The notes under the pieces: generated by a model
What the model saw: the letters and a program-made list of their open reading frames with translations, nothing else
Databases searched by the model: none
Told to the model about the DNA's origin: nothing
Translations under genes and position numbers: made by a program
Shown here: one piece after another, positions 9,761 through 16,412 of the stretch
Position numbering within the stretch: position 1 is the first letter of the stretch
Layout of the letters: each line of letters starts with the position of its first letter
Assembly (NCBI GenBank): GCA_002493005.1
Contig: DKXL01000020.1
Coordinates: 1-17,909 of the forward strand
From: Ruminococcaceae bacterium UBA7127
GTDB taxonomy: Bacteria > Bacillota > Clostridia > Oscillospirales > Acutalibacteraceae
DNA length: 17,909 nt
Direction: 5' to 3'

Positions 9761-10102
9761 AACGCAGAAATCGATTTGCGTACCTATAAAGCCCACCCCG
9801 CAGGGGCGACCACATTGGTCGCCCGAAAATAAAATGTAACTGTCGGGTAAATGACGTATTAAAATATATCGACCTATCTACTCGAATTGTGGGCGGCGTC
9901 ACGCCGCCGAATTGTGAGCGGCATCACGCCGCTTTTTTAGTTCGGGTATATTCCTCGCACCACCGCTTAAAATGGGTATCCCGAACCAAGCATTTTTCTA
10001 AATCTAACGCAAGATACCCTTTTACTATGTTTTAATTTCGGGCACTAAAGGTTATTCTCATAACAAAGCTATCTACTCAAATGGTGAGCGGCGTTAAGCC
10101 GC
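9761..10102 (+). repeat. Mosaic intergenic repeat, copy 3 (modules B + C, then A)
   Basis: Module B (9761-9830) starts AACGCAGAAATCGATTTGCG and carries the hairpin GGGCGACC/GGTCGCCC (9804-9811 and 9817-9824). Module C (about 9841-9907) follows with its palindrome at 9893-9907. A second palindrome, GCGGCATCACGCCGC, lies at 9918-9932, and then module A runs from 9941 (TTCGGG) to the palindrome at 10088-10102. Within module A, GGGTATC (9974-9980) and GATACCC (10013-10019) are inverted repeats. The 570-bp gap 9601-10170 holds this element, a terminator at its left and a promoter at its right. No gene was found in it. Confidence 0.9.
9918..9938 (+). terminator. Repeat palindrome followed by T6 (terminator-like)
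   Basis: GCGGCATCACGCCGC is followed directly by TTTTTT. The 5-bp GC stem with a short loop could act as a weak second plus-strand terminator behind 9663-9708. Confidence 0.4.
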
Positions 10103-10109
10103 TTTTCTA

Positions 10110-10138
10110 TTGACTTTTTAGCCAATATTTGATACCAT
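10110..10138 (+). promoter_or_regulatory. Sigma-A-type promoter of the 10171 lipoprotein gene
   Basis: -35 TTGACT (10110-10115), 17-bp spacer, -10 TACCAT (10133-10138). It starts 8 nt after the last palindrome of repeat copy 3, so the repeat abuts the promoter. Confidence 0.6.
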
Positions 10139-10170
10139 CAAAATAACAAATACAAACAGAGGGGATTATT

Positions 10171-10788
10171 ATGAAAAGATTTATATCAACCATTACGGCA
10201 TTTGCACTTATGCTGTCTGTGGTTATGCTTTCAGCGTGCACATCGAATGAACTCAAAGAGTTTGACAGAGGCGAAGTCAGCGGAAATGCTTACACAAGCA
10301 AGTATGCAGGGATTACCTTTACCAAGCCTGACAGCTGGGTGTTTGCAAGCGATGAGGAAATCGCAAAAGCAATGGATATTGGTCTTGATATGATTGAAAG
10401 TGACGAATTTAACGAAGAAGCCGCAAAAATGCTCACTGTTACCGATATGATGGCTTCCGACCCCAAAACCAACTCGAATATTATAGTTACATTTCAAAAC
10501 CTTAAGCGTACCAAAAACACCGACATTACACTCGGCGAATATGCTGACACAGCAATCAAAAATATCAAAACCCAAATGGGTGACAACATTGACTTAACAG
10601 TGCTTGACAACAAAGACATAAATTTCTGTAATGACACATTCAGAAAAATCGCAATGGATGTTACCGTTTACGGCACTCAGATAAAGCAGTATATGTATTG
10701 CAAAAAATGCGGTGATTTTATGGCGGTTATCACCGTAACCGACAACACCGGAGGCAGTGCCGAAACCTATGAAGCAATGTTTTCATAA
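10171..10788 (+). CDS. Small lipoprotein, PsbP/Mog1-like fold suspected
   Basis: 205 residues. It has a type II signal peptide with a canonical lipobox LSAC (C23), so it is a membrane-anchored extracellular lipoprotein. The mature part opens with YAGITFTKPDSWVFASDEE, the usual first strands of the PsbP/Mog1-like lipoproteins of Clostridia. It is followed by an acidic helical stretch and a second beta-rich half ending ITVTDNTGG. Function is not known; such proteins are often annotated only as hypothetical lipoproteins. AGAGGGG about 9 nt upstream supports the ATG at 10171. It has its own promoter (10110-10138) and terminator (10806-10838), so it appears monocistronic. Two cysteines (CKKC, near residue 178) are noticeable in an exported protein and could bind a metal or form a disulfide. 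Confidence 0.85.
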   Translation: MKRFISTITAFALMLSVVMLSACTSNELKEFDRGEVSGNAYTSKYAGITFTKPDSWVFASDEEIAKAMDIGLDMIESDEFNEEAAKMLTVTDMMASDPKTNSNIIVTFQNLKRTKNTDITLGEYADTAIKNIKTQMGDNIDLTVLDNKDINFCNDTFRKIAMDVTVYGTQIKQYMYCKKCGDFMAVITVTDNTGGSAETYEAMFS

Positions 10789-10805
10789 CTTAATATCGTA
10801 TTACA

Positions 10806-10838
10806 AAAGGGAAGTCAAAGCGACTTCCCTTTATTTGA
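10806..10838 (+). terminator. Intrinsic terminator of the 10171 lipoprotein gene
   Basis: AAAGGGAAGTC (10806-10816), loop AAAGC, then GACTTCCCTTT (10822-10832) and ATTTG. It is an 11-bp stem 18 nt after the stop codon. Confidence 0.85.
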
Positions 10839-10847
10839 TATCGGCAT

Positions 10848-10878
10848 AAATACAAAAGGACGACATACAGGTCGTCCT
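10848..10878 (-). terminator. Intrinsic terminator of the Nudix gene
   Basis: On the minus strand, AGGACGAC (10878-10871) pairs with GTCGTCCT (10864-10857), followed by TTTGTATTTAT. The first base of the stem is the last base of the Nudix TGA stop codon. It faces the plus-strand terminator of the convergent gene only about 20 bp away. Confidence 0.82.
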
Positions 10879-11573
10879 CAATTTCTCAGCAAATGTATTG
10901 CTGTTTCGGCTTTTTCAATTATTCTCAAATCATTATCATAGGAGCACATTTTCCTTGCCTGCTGCAAGTCAACCCAAATATAGCTATCAATTTCTTCCTC
11001 TTGGATTTTGACATTATCGGTAAACGCCTGCGCAAGGAAGAAAACAACCCTTTTGCGGATTTTACCGAACGGGCAATATTCGCTGATTTCTCTAAATCCC
11101 TTTTCAATAACTACATCAAGTCCGGTTTCCTCTTTAATTTCACGAATAGCCGTTTGATGTTCGTTTTCGCCGTCCTCAATATGTCCCTTTGGAAAACTCC
11201 AGTATCTGCCGTTATTGTTTTTTACAAGCAGTACTTTTGTGTTTTGTTTGTTTTTGTAAAAGATAATTGCACCGCAGGATTTTTCATAAAGACAGAAGAT
11301 TCTCTTTAGCGAAATGTTTTTTAGTTTTGCAAGCAGATTTCTAAGCTCAGGCTCATAAAAAACCTCGCCGACGGGAGCAACAATAAGGCGTTGTTCGTCA
11401 AGACCGTCAAATTCGGCAACAGCCACAACAACTCCGTCAAAATATTCGTTCGGATGTTTGCGTGATACAATATAAGCGCTTTTGTTTTGAATGCTTTGTG
11501 AGCTTATATGGCCCGAATACAGATTGTCACTTATTTTTCCGAATATATTGACTTTGACATTTTCTGAAATCAC
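10878..11573 (-). CDS. Nudix hydrolase with degenerate inorganic-pyrophosphatase-like N-terminus
   Basis: 231 residues. The C-terminal domain (about 100-231) contains a complete Nudix box at residues 130-152: GHIEDGE, then REIKEETGL. This is the Mg-binding motif of enzymes that cleave nucleoside diphosphates linked to another moiety. The preceding YWSFPKGH is typical of Ap4A-hydrolase-like Nudix proteins; the substrate cannot be told. Residues 1-90 (AYIVSRKHPNEYFDGVVVAV, then QRLIVAPVGEVFYEPELRNL) align by eye with the second half of family I inorganic pyrophosphatases. The catalytic aspartates of that family are not evident, so the domain is likely non-catalytic if the match is real. Start: GTG at 11573, with AAAGGAGG 8 nt upstream. 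It lies 109 bp downstream of the DHHW gene in the same direction, with no strong terminator between, so co-transcription is possible. Confidence 0.88.
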   Translation of the reverse strand: MISENVKVNIFGKISDNLYSGHISSQSIQNKSAYIVSRKHPNEYFDGVVVAVAEFDGLDEQRLIVAPVGEVFYEPELRNLLAKLKNISLKRIFCLYEKSCGAIIFYKNKQNTKVLLVKNNNGRYWSFPKGHIEDGENEHQTAIREIKEETGLDVVIEKGFREISEYCPFGKIRKRVVFFLAQAFTDNVKIQEEEIDSYIWVDLQQARKMCSYDNDLRIIEKAETAIHLLRN

Positions 11574-11682
11574 AGCTGTCGCCTCCTTTCAAAATTTGTA
11601 TATAACAGTGGTGAGAGTTACAATCTCCGACAAATTGTGTTTGCTATACAAGCGCTTTGATTAACTAAAGTAAGACCTTAAA

Positions 11683-12978
11683 TCAGTTGAACAGCGTACT
11701 CATACTGTCAAGTTGAATTTGAGTATTTGCACTCATAACACCGTTTAGGAAGAGTACCTCTTTGATACCGTTTTCCTGACAATAGGTAACAAGATTGCCT
11801 TCGTATGATCTAAAGTCAATAACGTGCACTTCTGCATAGTTGTAAGTAAGGTACGGAACAAATGCGTTGCCGTAGCTTTCCTTTACAACAGCAATTTTTT
11901 TGCCTTCCTCGGCTTTGTCTGAGCTTGAGCGAAGCACAGAAAGCGGATTGTCGCCGCTTATAAATACGCCATAGGTATACGGACCCGGAGCGGCGGCTGA
12001 GTAGTATGGACTGTCATAGCTTATAGGTTCGCCCGAACCGTTTTGAATCTCCATTGACACGCTGTAAGGAAAATCCCAGTAATGAACCGTGTCAGAGTTT
12101 ATCTGCGTTGAATTGTCCTTGAATGTGCCGTCAAAACCGTCAATGGTCATCTCTGTGCAGTCGTCAAGCGACAAAACAGGCAAATTATTTGTCTTGGCAA
12201 ATGCAGTGTATGCATAATATGCGCCAAGTCCTGTCCAGTGATGGTCTGAGTTAAAGTAGATGTATTCTTTGTTGTTATTTGCAAGCAAATTGTAGCAGTT
12301 GACAGGAGTAACTTTTTCGGACAAATAGGAGTATATGCTCTTTATGTTGTCAGCCTGTGAGGTTGACGGAGCGTCACTGTCCTTAAGTCGCTGGGGCAGT
12401 CCCATTTCTGTATGGTTTGGCACAATCATATCGTAAATCTTTACGTCACTGCCAAAGTGTCCGGCAAAGCCGTTGATTGTTTCAGCATAATTTTTTGCTC
12501 TTGTATCGTCACTGCCAAACAACTCATAGCCTGCATGATTCCACACATACGTATTGTATGCCATTTCACCGTTAGTATTATCATCTTTAATGTTTGGCGT
12601 AACAAAATAATCCGCAGAAAGGTCGTTTGCAACAGCATTGGTTTTAGCCGTCTTGGTCGCAGGGGTCTTTGACACGGTTGAGGTTGAAACCGTTGCAAGC
12701 GCGTCCTCTTTGGCATTGGAACATCCTTTGATAATAGAAGAGAAAATAAATACGATAACAGCCAAAATCAAAATAAAGGCAGTCACAATAATAATGCGGT
12801 TGCGTGTGCGCCTTCTGTTGCGGCGTTTTGACGGACGGCGCTTGTAGGAAGAATTCCCCGCAGGTCTGCGGTTATATGCTCCGTTACCGCGCTGTGTTCT
12901 GCGGCGGTAATCACGGCTGTCGTAGCTGTCATCAAAATTATTCAAATCAAAATAATCATAATCATTGCGGTTATTCAT
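11683..12978 (-). CDS. Membrane-anchored DHHW-family protein (SGNH/AlgX-like)
   Basis: 431 residues. Residues 1-62 are a strongly basic, Arg/Tyr/Asn-rich cytoplasmic tail (YKRRPSKRRNRRRTRNR). One membrane segment follows (about 63-82, IIIVTAFILILAVIVFIFSS), then an extracytoplasmic domain. That domain carries SDHHWTG (D245-W248) and KESYGNAF (S368), the signature positions of the DHHW family. The family is related to the AlgX/AlgJ SGNH-like acetyltransferases, where Asp/His and Ser form the active site. A role in O-acetylating or trimming a surface polymer is plausible, but no MBOAT partner gene is in the window. Start: ATG 12978 has GGGGAG 7 nt upstream. An in-frame TTG at 12993 lies within the ribosome binding site region and was rejected. 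The gene has its own promoter at 13027-13055. Confidence 0.87.
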   Translation of the reverse strand: MNNRNDYDYFDLNNFDDSYDSRDYRRRTQRGNGAYNRRPAGNSSYKRRPSKRRNRRRTRNRIIIVTAFILILAVIVFIFSSIIKGCSNAKEDALATVSTSTVSKTPATKTAKTNAVANDLSADYFVTPNIKDDNTNGEMAYNTYVWNHAGYELFGSDDTRAKNYAETINGFAGHFGSDVKIYDMIVPNHTEMGLPQRLKDSDAPSTSQADNIKSIYSYLSEKVTPVNCYNLLANNNKEYIYFNSDHHWTGLGAYYAYTAFAKTNNLPVLSLDDCTEMTIDGFDGTFKDNSTQINSDTVHYWDFPYSVSMEIQNGSGEPISYDSPYYSAAAPGPYTYGVFISGDNPLSVLRSSSDKAEEGKKIAVVKESYGNAFVPYLTYNYAEVHVIDFRSYEGNLVTYCQENGIKEVLFLNGVMSANTQIQLDSMSTLFN

Positions 12979-13026
12979 AATAATTCTCCCCAAAACAACG
13001 TAGCTGAAAGATGAAATATATATCTA

Positions 13027-13055
13027 ATTATACTACAAAAGGCGACTAAAGACAA
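13027..13055 (-). promoter_or_regulatory. Sigma-A-type promoter of the DHHW gene
   Basis: Minus strand: -35 TTGTCT (13055-13050), 17-bp spacer, perfect -10 TATAAT (13032-13027). The leader is about 40 nt. Confidence 0.75.
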
Positions 13056-13087
13056 TATTATTTTACATTTTAATTACATTTTTTCAG

Positions 13088-13298
13088 TTCGGGTATATTA
13101 GTTGGAGTATAGCTTAACGTTGGTAGCCCGAGTCATGCATTTTTCTATCCATAACGCAAGAATCGACTCGCGTACCTATAAAACCCACCCGGTAGGGGCG
13201 ACCGTTGTGTCGTCCGAAAATGAATTGTTATTGTCGGGCAACTATCGTATTAAAATATATTAACCTATTTACTCGATTTGTGAGCGGCGTCACGCCGC
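13088..13298 (+). repeat. Mosaic intergenic repeat, copy 4 (module A fused to B, then C)
   Basis: Starts with module A (TTCGGGTATATTAG, then GCATTTTTCTATCCATAACG). It switches at AACGCAAGAATCGACTCGCG into module B (ACCTATAAAACCCACC, then GTAGGGGCGACC) and then module C (TTGTCGGGCAACTATCGTAT), ending at the palindrome GCGGCGTCACGCCGC (13284-13298). It is more diverged than copies 2 and 3; the second arm of the module B hairpin is mutated. The 387-bp gap 12979-13365 holds the DHHW promoter, this repeat and the LRR-gene terminator. Confidence 0.88.
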
Positions 13299-13301
13299 CC
13301 G

Positions 13302-13347
13302 AAATTAAACAACAGCCGCACATGAGCAGTTTTGCACATGGCGGCTG
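13302..13347 (-). terminator. Terminator of the ABC/LRR operon
   Basis: On the minus strand, CAGCCGCCATG (13347-13337) pairs with CATGTGCGGCTG (13324-13313) with one bulged base, followed by TTGTTTAATTT. It lies 18 nt after the stop of the last operon gene. Confidence 0.75.
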
Positions 13348-13365
13348 AATGAATCAAGAGCGGCT

Positions 13366-14346
13366 TTAATCACTTATCTCTTCAAATTTAATATTATGTT
13401 TTTTGGCATATTCATATGCATAGGAATCTTTTGGAACATACATAACAACATTTTCGGCACGCTCAAATGCCGTCTCGCTTATATAAGTAACGTTATTTGT
13501 AAAGTAAACCTTAGTTAATGCGCCGCACGAAAGCGCCTCGTCGCATATGGTAGTCACGGTATCCGGCAGTGTTATTGTTTCTACAGAACAATCGCTAAAT
13601 GCATGCTCACGCAGGGTCGTTACTTTAATGTTATCTATATGAGAGGGGATTTTTAGGTCAATATCACTACCCATGGGATTATATGAAATTGCACAAAACG
13701 GCTCATCCTTATAATATAAAACATCATAATTGAAATCATTATAAGTATATCCTATTTTTGCCTTAGAATAATCCGTATTTTTCTGCTTTGGCGGCTCAGG
13801 GGTATAGTGTTCATATTTGATGTTGTTGTCAACTGCAAACTTTTCGGCATACGAGCCTTCTTCAACATACATAGTAAACTTCTTGCAGTTTTTAAATGCG
13901 TCTTTGTTGATGCTTGTTACGTTTGCGGGAATATAAATTTCCTTTAGATTTACTGCGTTCTTAAAGGCATTTTTCTCTATGGTTGCAATATCAGACTGCG
14001 GAATTACCACCTTTTTAAGAGCTTTAAATTCCGAGAAAGCCTCCTCTTCAATAGAAATAATATCTATATCATCATATTTGACGGGGACATATGCTTCCTG
14101 AATGCAATAGTATCCGCCGTTAAACATAGATATTGTTGCGTATTTTTTGCCGTTTTCATCCGGAGCAAAGCCGATTAAAAACAGTCCGTCCGCAGAAGGC
14201 TTTGCCGCGTATTCTTGCTGATACGCCATTTTTTCTAACCTCGGCACAACAACAGCCGAACGTCCCCAAAACGAAAATGCGGTCAGTGCGGCAATAATTA
14301 TACAAATAGGGATTATAACTTTATATGTAAACAATTTACTTTTCAT
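13366..14346 (-). CDS. Membrane-anchored BspA-type leucine-rich-repeat protein
   Basis: 326 residues. A single N-terminal membrane anchor (VIIPICIIIAALTAFSFWG) is followed by an extracytoplasmic region. That region has two blocks of LRR_5/BspA-type repeats, such as IEEEAFSEFKALKKVVIP, AFKNAVNLKEIYIP and EALSCGALTKVYFT. Both blocks end with a capping segment of the form Y-A-x-(K/E)-x-N-I-K (SYAEKFAVDNNIKYE and SYAYEYAKKHNIKFE). BspA-type repeats are common in surface proteins of gut Clostridia and mediate binding, but no ligand can be named. It is the last gene of the operon and overlaps the ABC ATPase gene by 11 nt, which suggests translational coupling. Start: ATG 14346 has AGAAGG 8 nt upstream. 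An in-frame GTG at 14355 lies within that binding site and was not used. Genetic linkage to an ABC transporter is unusual for this family. Confidence 0.88.
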   Translation of the reverse strand: MKSKLFTYKVIIPICIIIAALTAFSFWGRSAVVVPRLEKMAYQQEYAAKPSADGLFLIGFAPDENGKKYATISMFNGGYYCIQEAYVPVKYDDIDIISIEEEAFSEFKALKKVVIPQSDIATIEKNAFKNAVNLKEIYIPANVTSINKDAFKNCKKFTMYVEEGSYAEKFAVDNNIKYEHYTPEPPKQKNTDYSKAKIGYTYNDFNYDVLYYKDEPFCAISYNPMGSDIDLKIPSHIDNIKVTTLREHAFSDCSVETITLPDTVTTICDEALSCGALTKVYFTNNVTYISETAFERAENVVMYVPKDSYAYEYAKKHNIKFEEISD

Positions 14347-14959
14347 ACAGCCCACCTTCTGACATCTTCAAAACAACATCACAAATTTCTTCCAAATCCT
14401 CCTTGTGATGGGTTGCAATAATCACCAAAGCTCCTCTTTTTCGCTCTTCATCAAGCAGCTTATAAATCAGTTTTACTCCGTCGTTGTCAAGTGCGTTTGT
14501 CGGCTCGTCAAGCAAAATAATCTTTGGCTTTTCAAACACAGCCTGAGCAATGTTGAGCCTTTGCTTCATTCCGAGCGAGAATTTTTTTACTTTGAGATCG
14601 GATTTTAATCCGACGCGCTCAATTGCCGTGGATATGTCATCGTCCGTTGCTACTTTTTTGATTTTTGACAGTATCTTTAAATTATCAAACGCATTATACT
14701 GCGGCAAAAGATTCATATTTTCAATCACAAGCCCTATGCTCGGAGGAAAAGATATGTCCTTGTGCAGTTGTTTTCCGTCAATAACTATCTTTCCGCTGTC
14801 GGGAACAATCAAGCCTGCGATTGCACGCAAAAGCATGGTTTTGCCTGAACCGTTGTGGCCGTAAAGCCCGTAAATCTTACCGTAGTCAAAGGTATAGTTT
14901 ATATCTGTTAATATTGGCCTTGAACTGAGTTTTTTATTATAATCTTTAATCTCTACCAT
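14336..14959 (-). CDS. ABC transporter ATP-binding protein, BcrA-like
   Basis: 207 residues, a short single nucleotide-binding domain. Walker A GHNGSGKT (34-41), signature FSLGMKQR (127-134), Walker B IILLDEP (147-153) and the switch histidine in IATHH (H184) are all present. The Q-loop region reads IGLVIENMNLLP with Glu where Gln is usual. This IG-x-x-IEN form is typical of the BcrA/lantibiotic-immunity type of exporters. It presumably powers the three membrane proteins encoded just upstream. Its GAGGTGA ribosome binding site overlaps the TGA stop of the preceding gene (TGAGGTG), and the 3' end overlaps the LRR gene, so the genes are translated as a unit. The transported substrate is unknown; a peptide is most likely by family. 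Confidence 0.96.
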   Translation of the reverse strand: MVEIKDYNKKLSSRPILTDINYTFDYGKIYGLYGHNGSGKTMLLRAIAGLIVPDSGKIVIDGKQLHKDISFPPSIGLVIENMNLLPQYNAFDNLKILSKIKKVATDDDISTAIERVGLKSDLKVKKFSLGMKQRLNIAQAVFEKPKIILLDEPTNALDNDGVKLIYKLLDEERKRGALVIIATHHKEDLEEICDVVLKMSEGGLYEK

Positions 14960-14968
14960 TATTTCACC

Positions 14969-15670
14969 TCAAAAAATGTCGATTTTTTTAAATTTTCTGA
15001 TACAAAGGATTACAAGCAACAGGTTTATTATGATTGCGCCCGCTAAATACAGATAATATGTATTATCTGCACTGACCGCTTCGTTTTGCATTCCGAACAA
15101 CAGACAGGGGAACATAATCAGCTTTGCAACAGTTGAGTGGAAAAACATCTGCACCAAATAATACGAAACCGAACAATAAATAAAAATCACTATATTGACA
15201 ATATATGCCGGTATGTACATTTCAAGAAAACACTGCATCAAGACTAATGCGTTTAGAATTAAAAAATACATCAGCACCGCTTTTAACATTCCGTTTTCAA
15301 CAGGTGTTAAATAATTATTGACAAACAAAAATATCAAAAGCTGAAAAATTACTATGCATACTATCGTGAGGCAGTTTTTAAGAAAGCGTTTTAATATCAA
15401 AAGGGTTTTGGAATAGTCGCGTACTATCAGTAGTTTTCCGTAGCCGTGCGTCAAATTCTCAACTGTGCCGCTTGTAAAAAATAAAATAAAGCATACTGTA
15501 ATCAACAGCGGCAAAATACTTGTCGCAACTCCAAAACCTATATCTTTTTTGTCAAGTCCTATCATAAATCCGTTTTCAAAATATGTTGCCGGTGCTCGGC
15601 AAAATCCGATAATTTGAAGTACGCACGACAGAACCAGTGTGATTGAAAGCACAAATTTATTTTTTAGCAT
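14969..15670 (-). CDS. ABC permease-like membrane protein (third of three)
   Basis: 233 residues with about six hydrophobic segments, the size and layout of an ABC-2-type permease. The predicted cytoplasmic loop after the second segment reads ENLTHGYGKLLIVRDYSKT (residues 71-89). It resembles the same loop in the first membrane protein of the operon (IEDYKLGYKNLLITKWGKN). No confident family assignment by eye. It overlaps the upstream gene by 14 nt and its stop codon is part of the ATPase gene's ribosome binding site. Inferred role: one component of a heteromeric transmembrane channel driven by the ATPase at 14336-14959. Confidence 0.82.
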   Translation of the reverse strand: MLKNKFVLSITLVLSCVLQIIGFCRAPATYFENGFMIGLDKKDIGFGVATSILPLLITVCFILFFTSGTVENLTHGYGKLLIVRDYSKTLLILKRFLKNCLTIVCIVIFQLLIFLFVNNYLTPVENGMLKAVLMYFLILNALVLMQCFLEMYIPAYIVNIVIFIYCSVSYYLVQMFFHSTVAKLIMFPCLLFGMQNEAVSADNTYYLYLAGAIIINLLLVILCIRKFKKIDIF

Positions 15671-16412
15671 TACTCAAAACATCCTTTTTATTAAACAAAA
15701 AGTAAGACGATGCAATAAGCAGAAAGCCCATTATCAACGCTCGTAATAAGATTTGGAATATTTCTGTCGGCTGTATTTGTCTTGTCATAAGTTTAAGAAG
15801 TACAAGCGAATCCCTAAACGGCAGCCAGACCTTGCTTATCATAAAAGTTTGTGTTAAGGTGTATTCCACTACAAAAAGTGCGATTGTAATAAAAGGGGTA
15901 ACCTTTCTTGATGCAATAACCTCAAATGCAATAAAAACCAATCCCACTCTAAAATAAAACAAGTACAAAGTCAGCAGTTCAAGCAGTGTGTACGGAATAA
16001 AGTTAAGACTTAAAATAATATTAATGTCAAAGTATACAAAGGCAACCGCAGTGTTTATCGCTTCTAATAAAAAGGCAAATATAAAGGCTAATATACTGCA
16101 ATCCGCTATACGTCTTGTTATATATGTATTTCTTGATTTCAACCGTACTAATGCATTTGGTTTTGGGGACGGTAGTAAATATAACAAAAAGAGAACAAAT
16201 GCTATGACATAATATACCGATACATGAAAAGAACCCAAGTAAGTTCTGCCTCCGGCAATATTTAAAAATATAGCTTCGTTGCTTAATTTCATTGAAGGGT
16301 TAGCGACAAAAAAATTTAAAAATTCACCATAGTCAAATATACACAAACCGATAAAAAAAGCAGAAACAAGCGGAATTATTATCAAATATTTTTTTAGCTT
16401 ATACTTTATCAT
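15657..16412 (-). CDS. ABC permease-like membrane protein (second of three)
   Basis: 251 residues with about six hydrophobic segments (IIIPLVSAFFIGLCIFDYG; VYYVIAFVLFLLYLLP; SILAFIFAFLLEAINTAVAF and others). After the second segment comes a basic loop, PNALVRLKSRNTYITRRI (85-102). It matches the loop position of its neighbours but lacks their GYxxLLI core. AAAGGTGA lies 7 nt upstream of the ATG. The start overlaps the preceding stop by 14 nt and its own stop overlaps the next start by 14 nt. Resemblance is to the small ABC permeases of bacteriocin-type loci, but this is a layout argument, not a sequence match. Confidence 0.8.
   Translation of the reverse strand: MIKYKLKKYLIIIPLVSAFFIGLCIFDYGEFLNFFVANPSMKLSNEAIFLNIAGGRTYLGSFHVSVYYVIAFVLFLLYLLPSPKPNALVRLKSRNTYITRRIADCSILAFIFAFLLEAINTAVAFVYFDINIILSLNFIPYTLLELLTLYLFYFRVGLVFIAFEVIASRKVTPFITIALFVVEYTLTQTFMISKVWLPFRDSLVLLKLMTRQIQPTEIFQILLRALIMGFLLIASSYFLFNKKDVLSNAKK

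Noticed and set aside
9651..9902. 83-codon minus-strand open frame
   Set aside because: It spans the terminator of the upstream gene and repeat copy 3 and has no plausible protein features.
12979..12993. TTG start for the DHHW gene
   Set aside because: It falls directly in front of GGGGAG, which is the ribosome binding site for ATG 12978.
2675..13298. CRISPR array or insertion sequence as explanation of the repeats
   Set aside because: The repeats are dispersed over 10 kb among genes, with no regular spacers, no transposase, no terminal inverted repeats and no visible target duplication.
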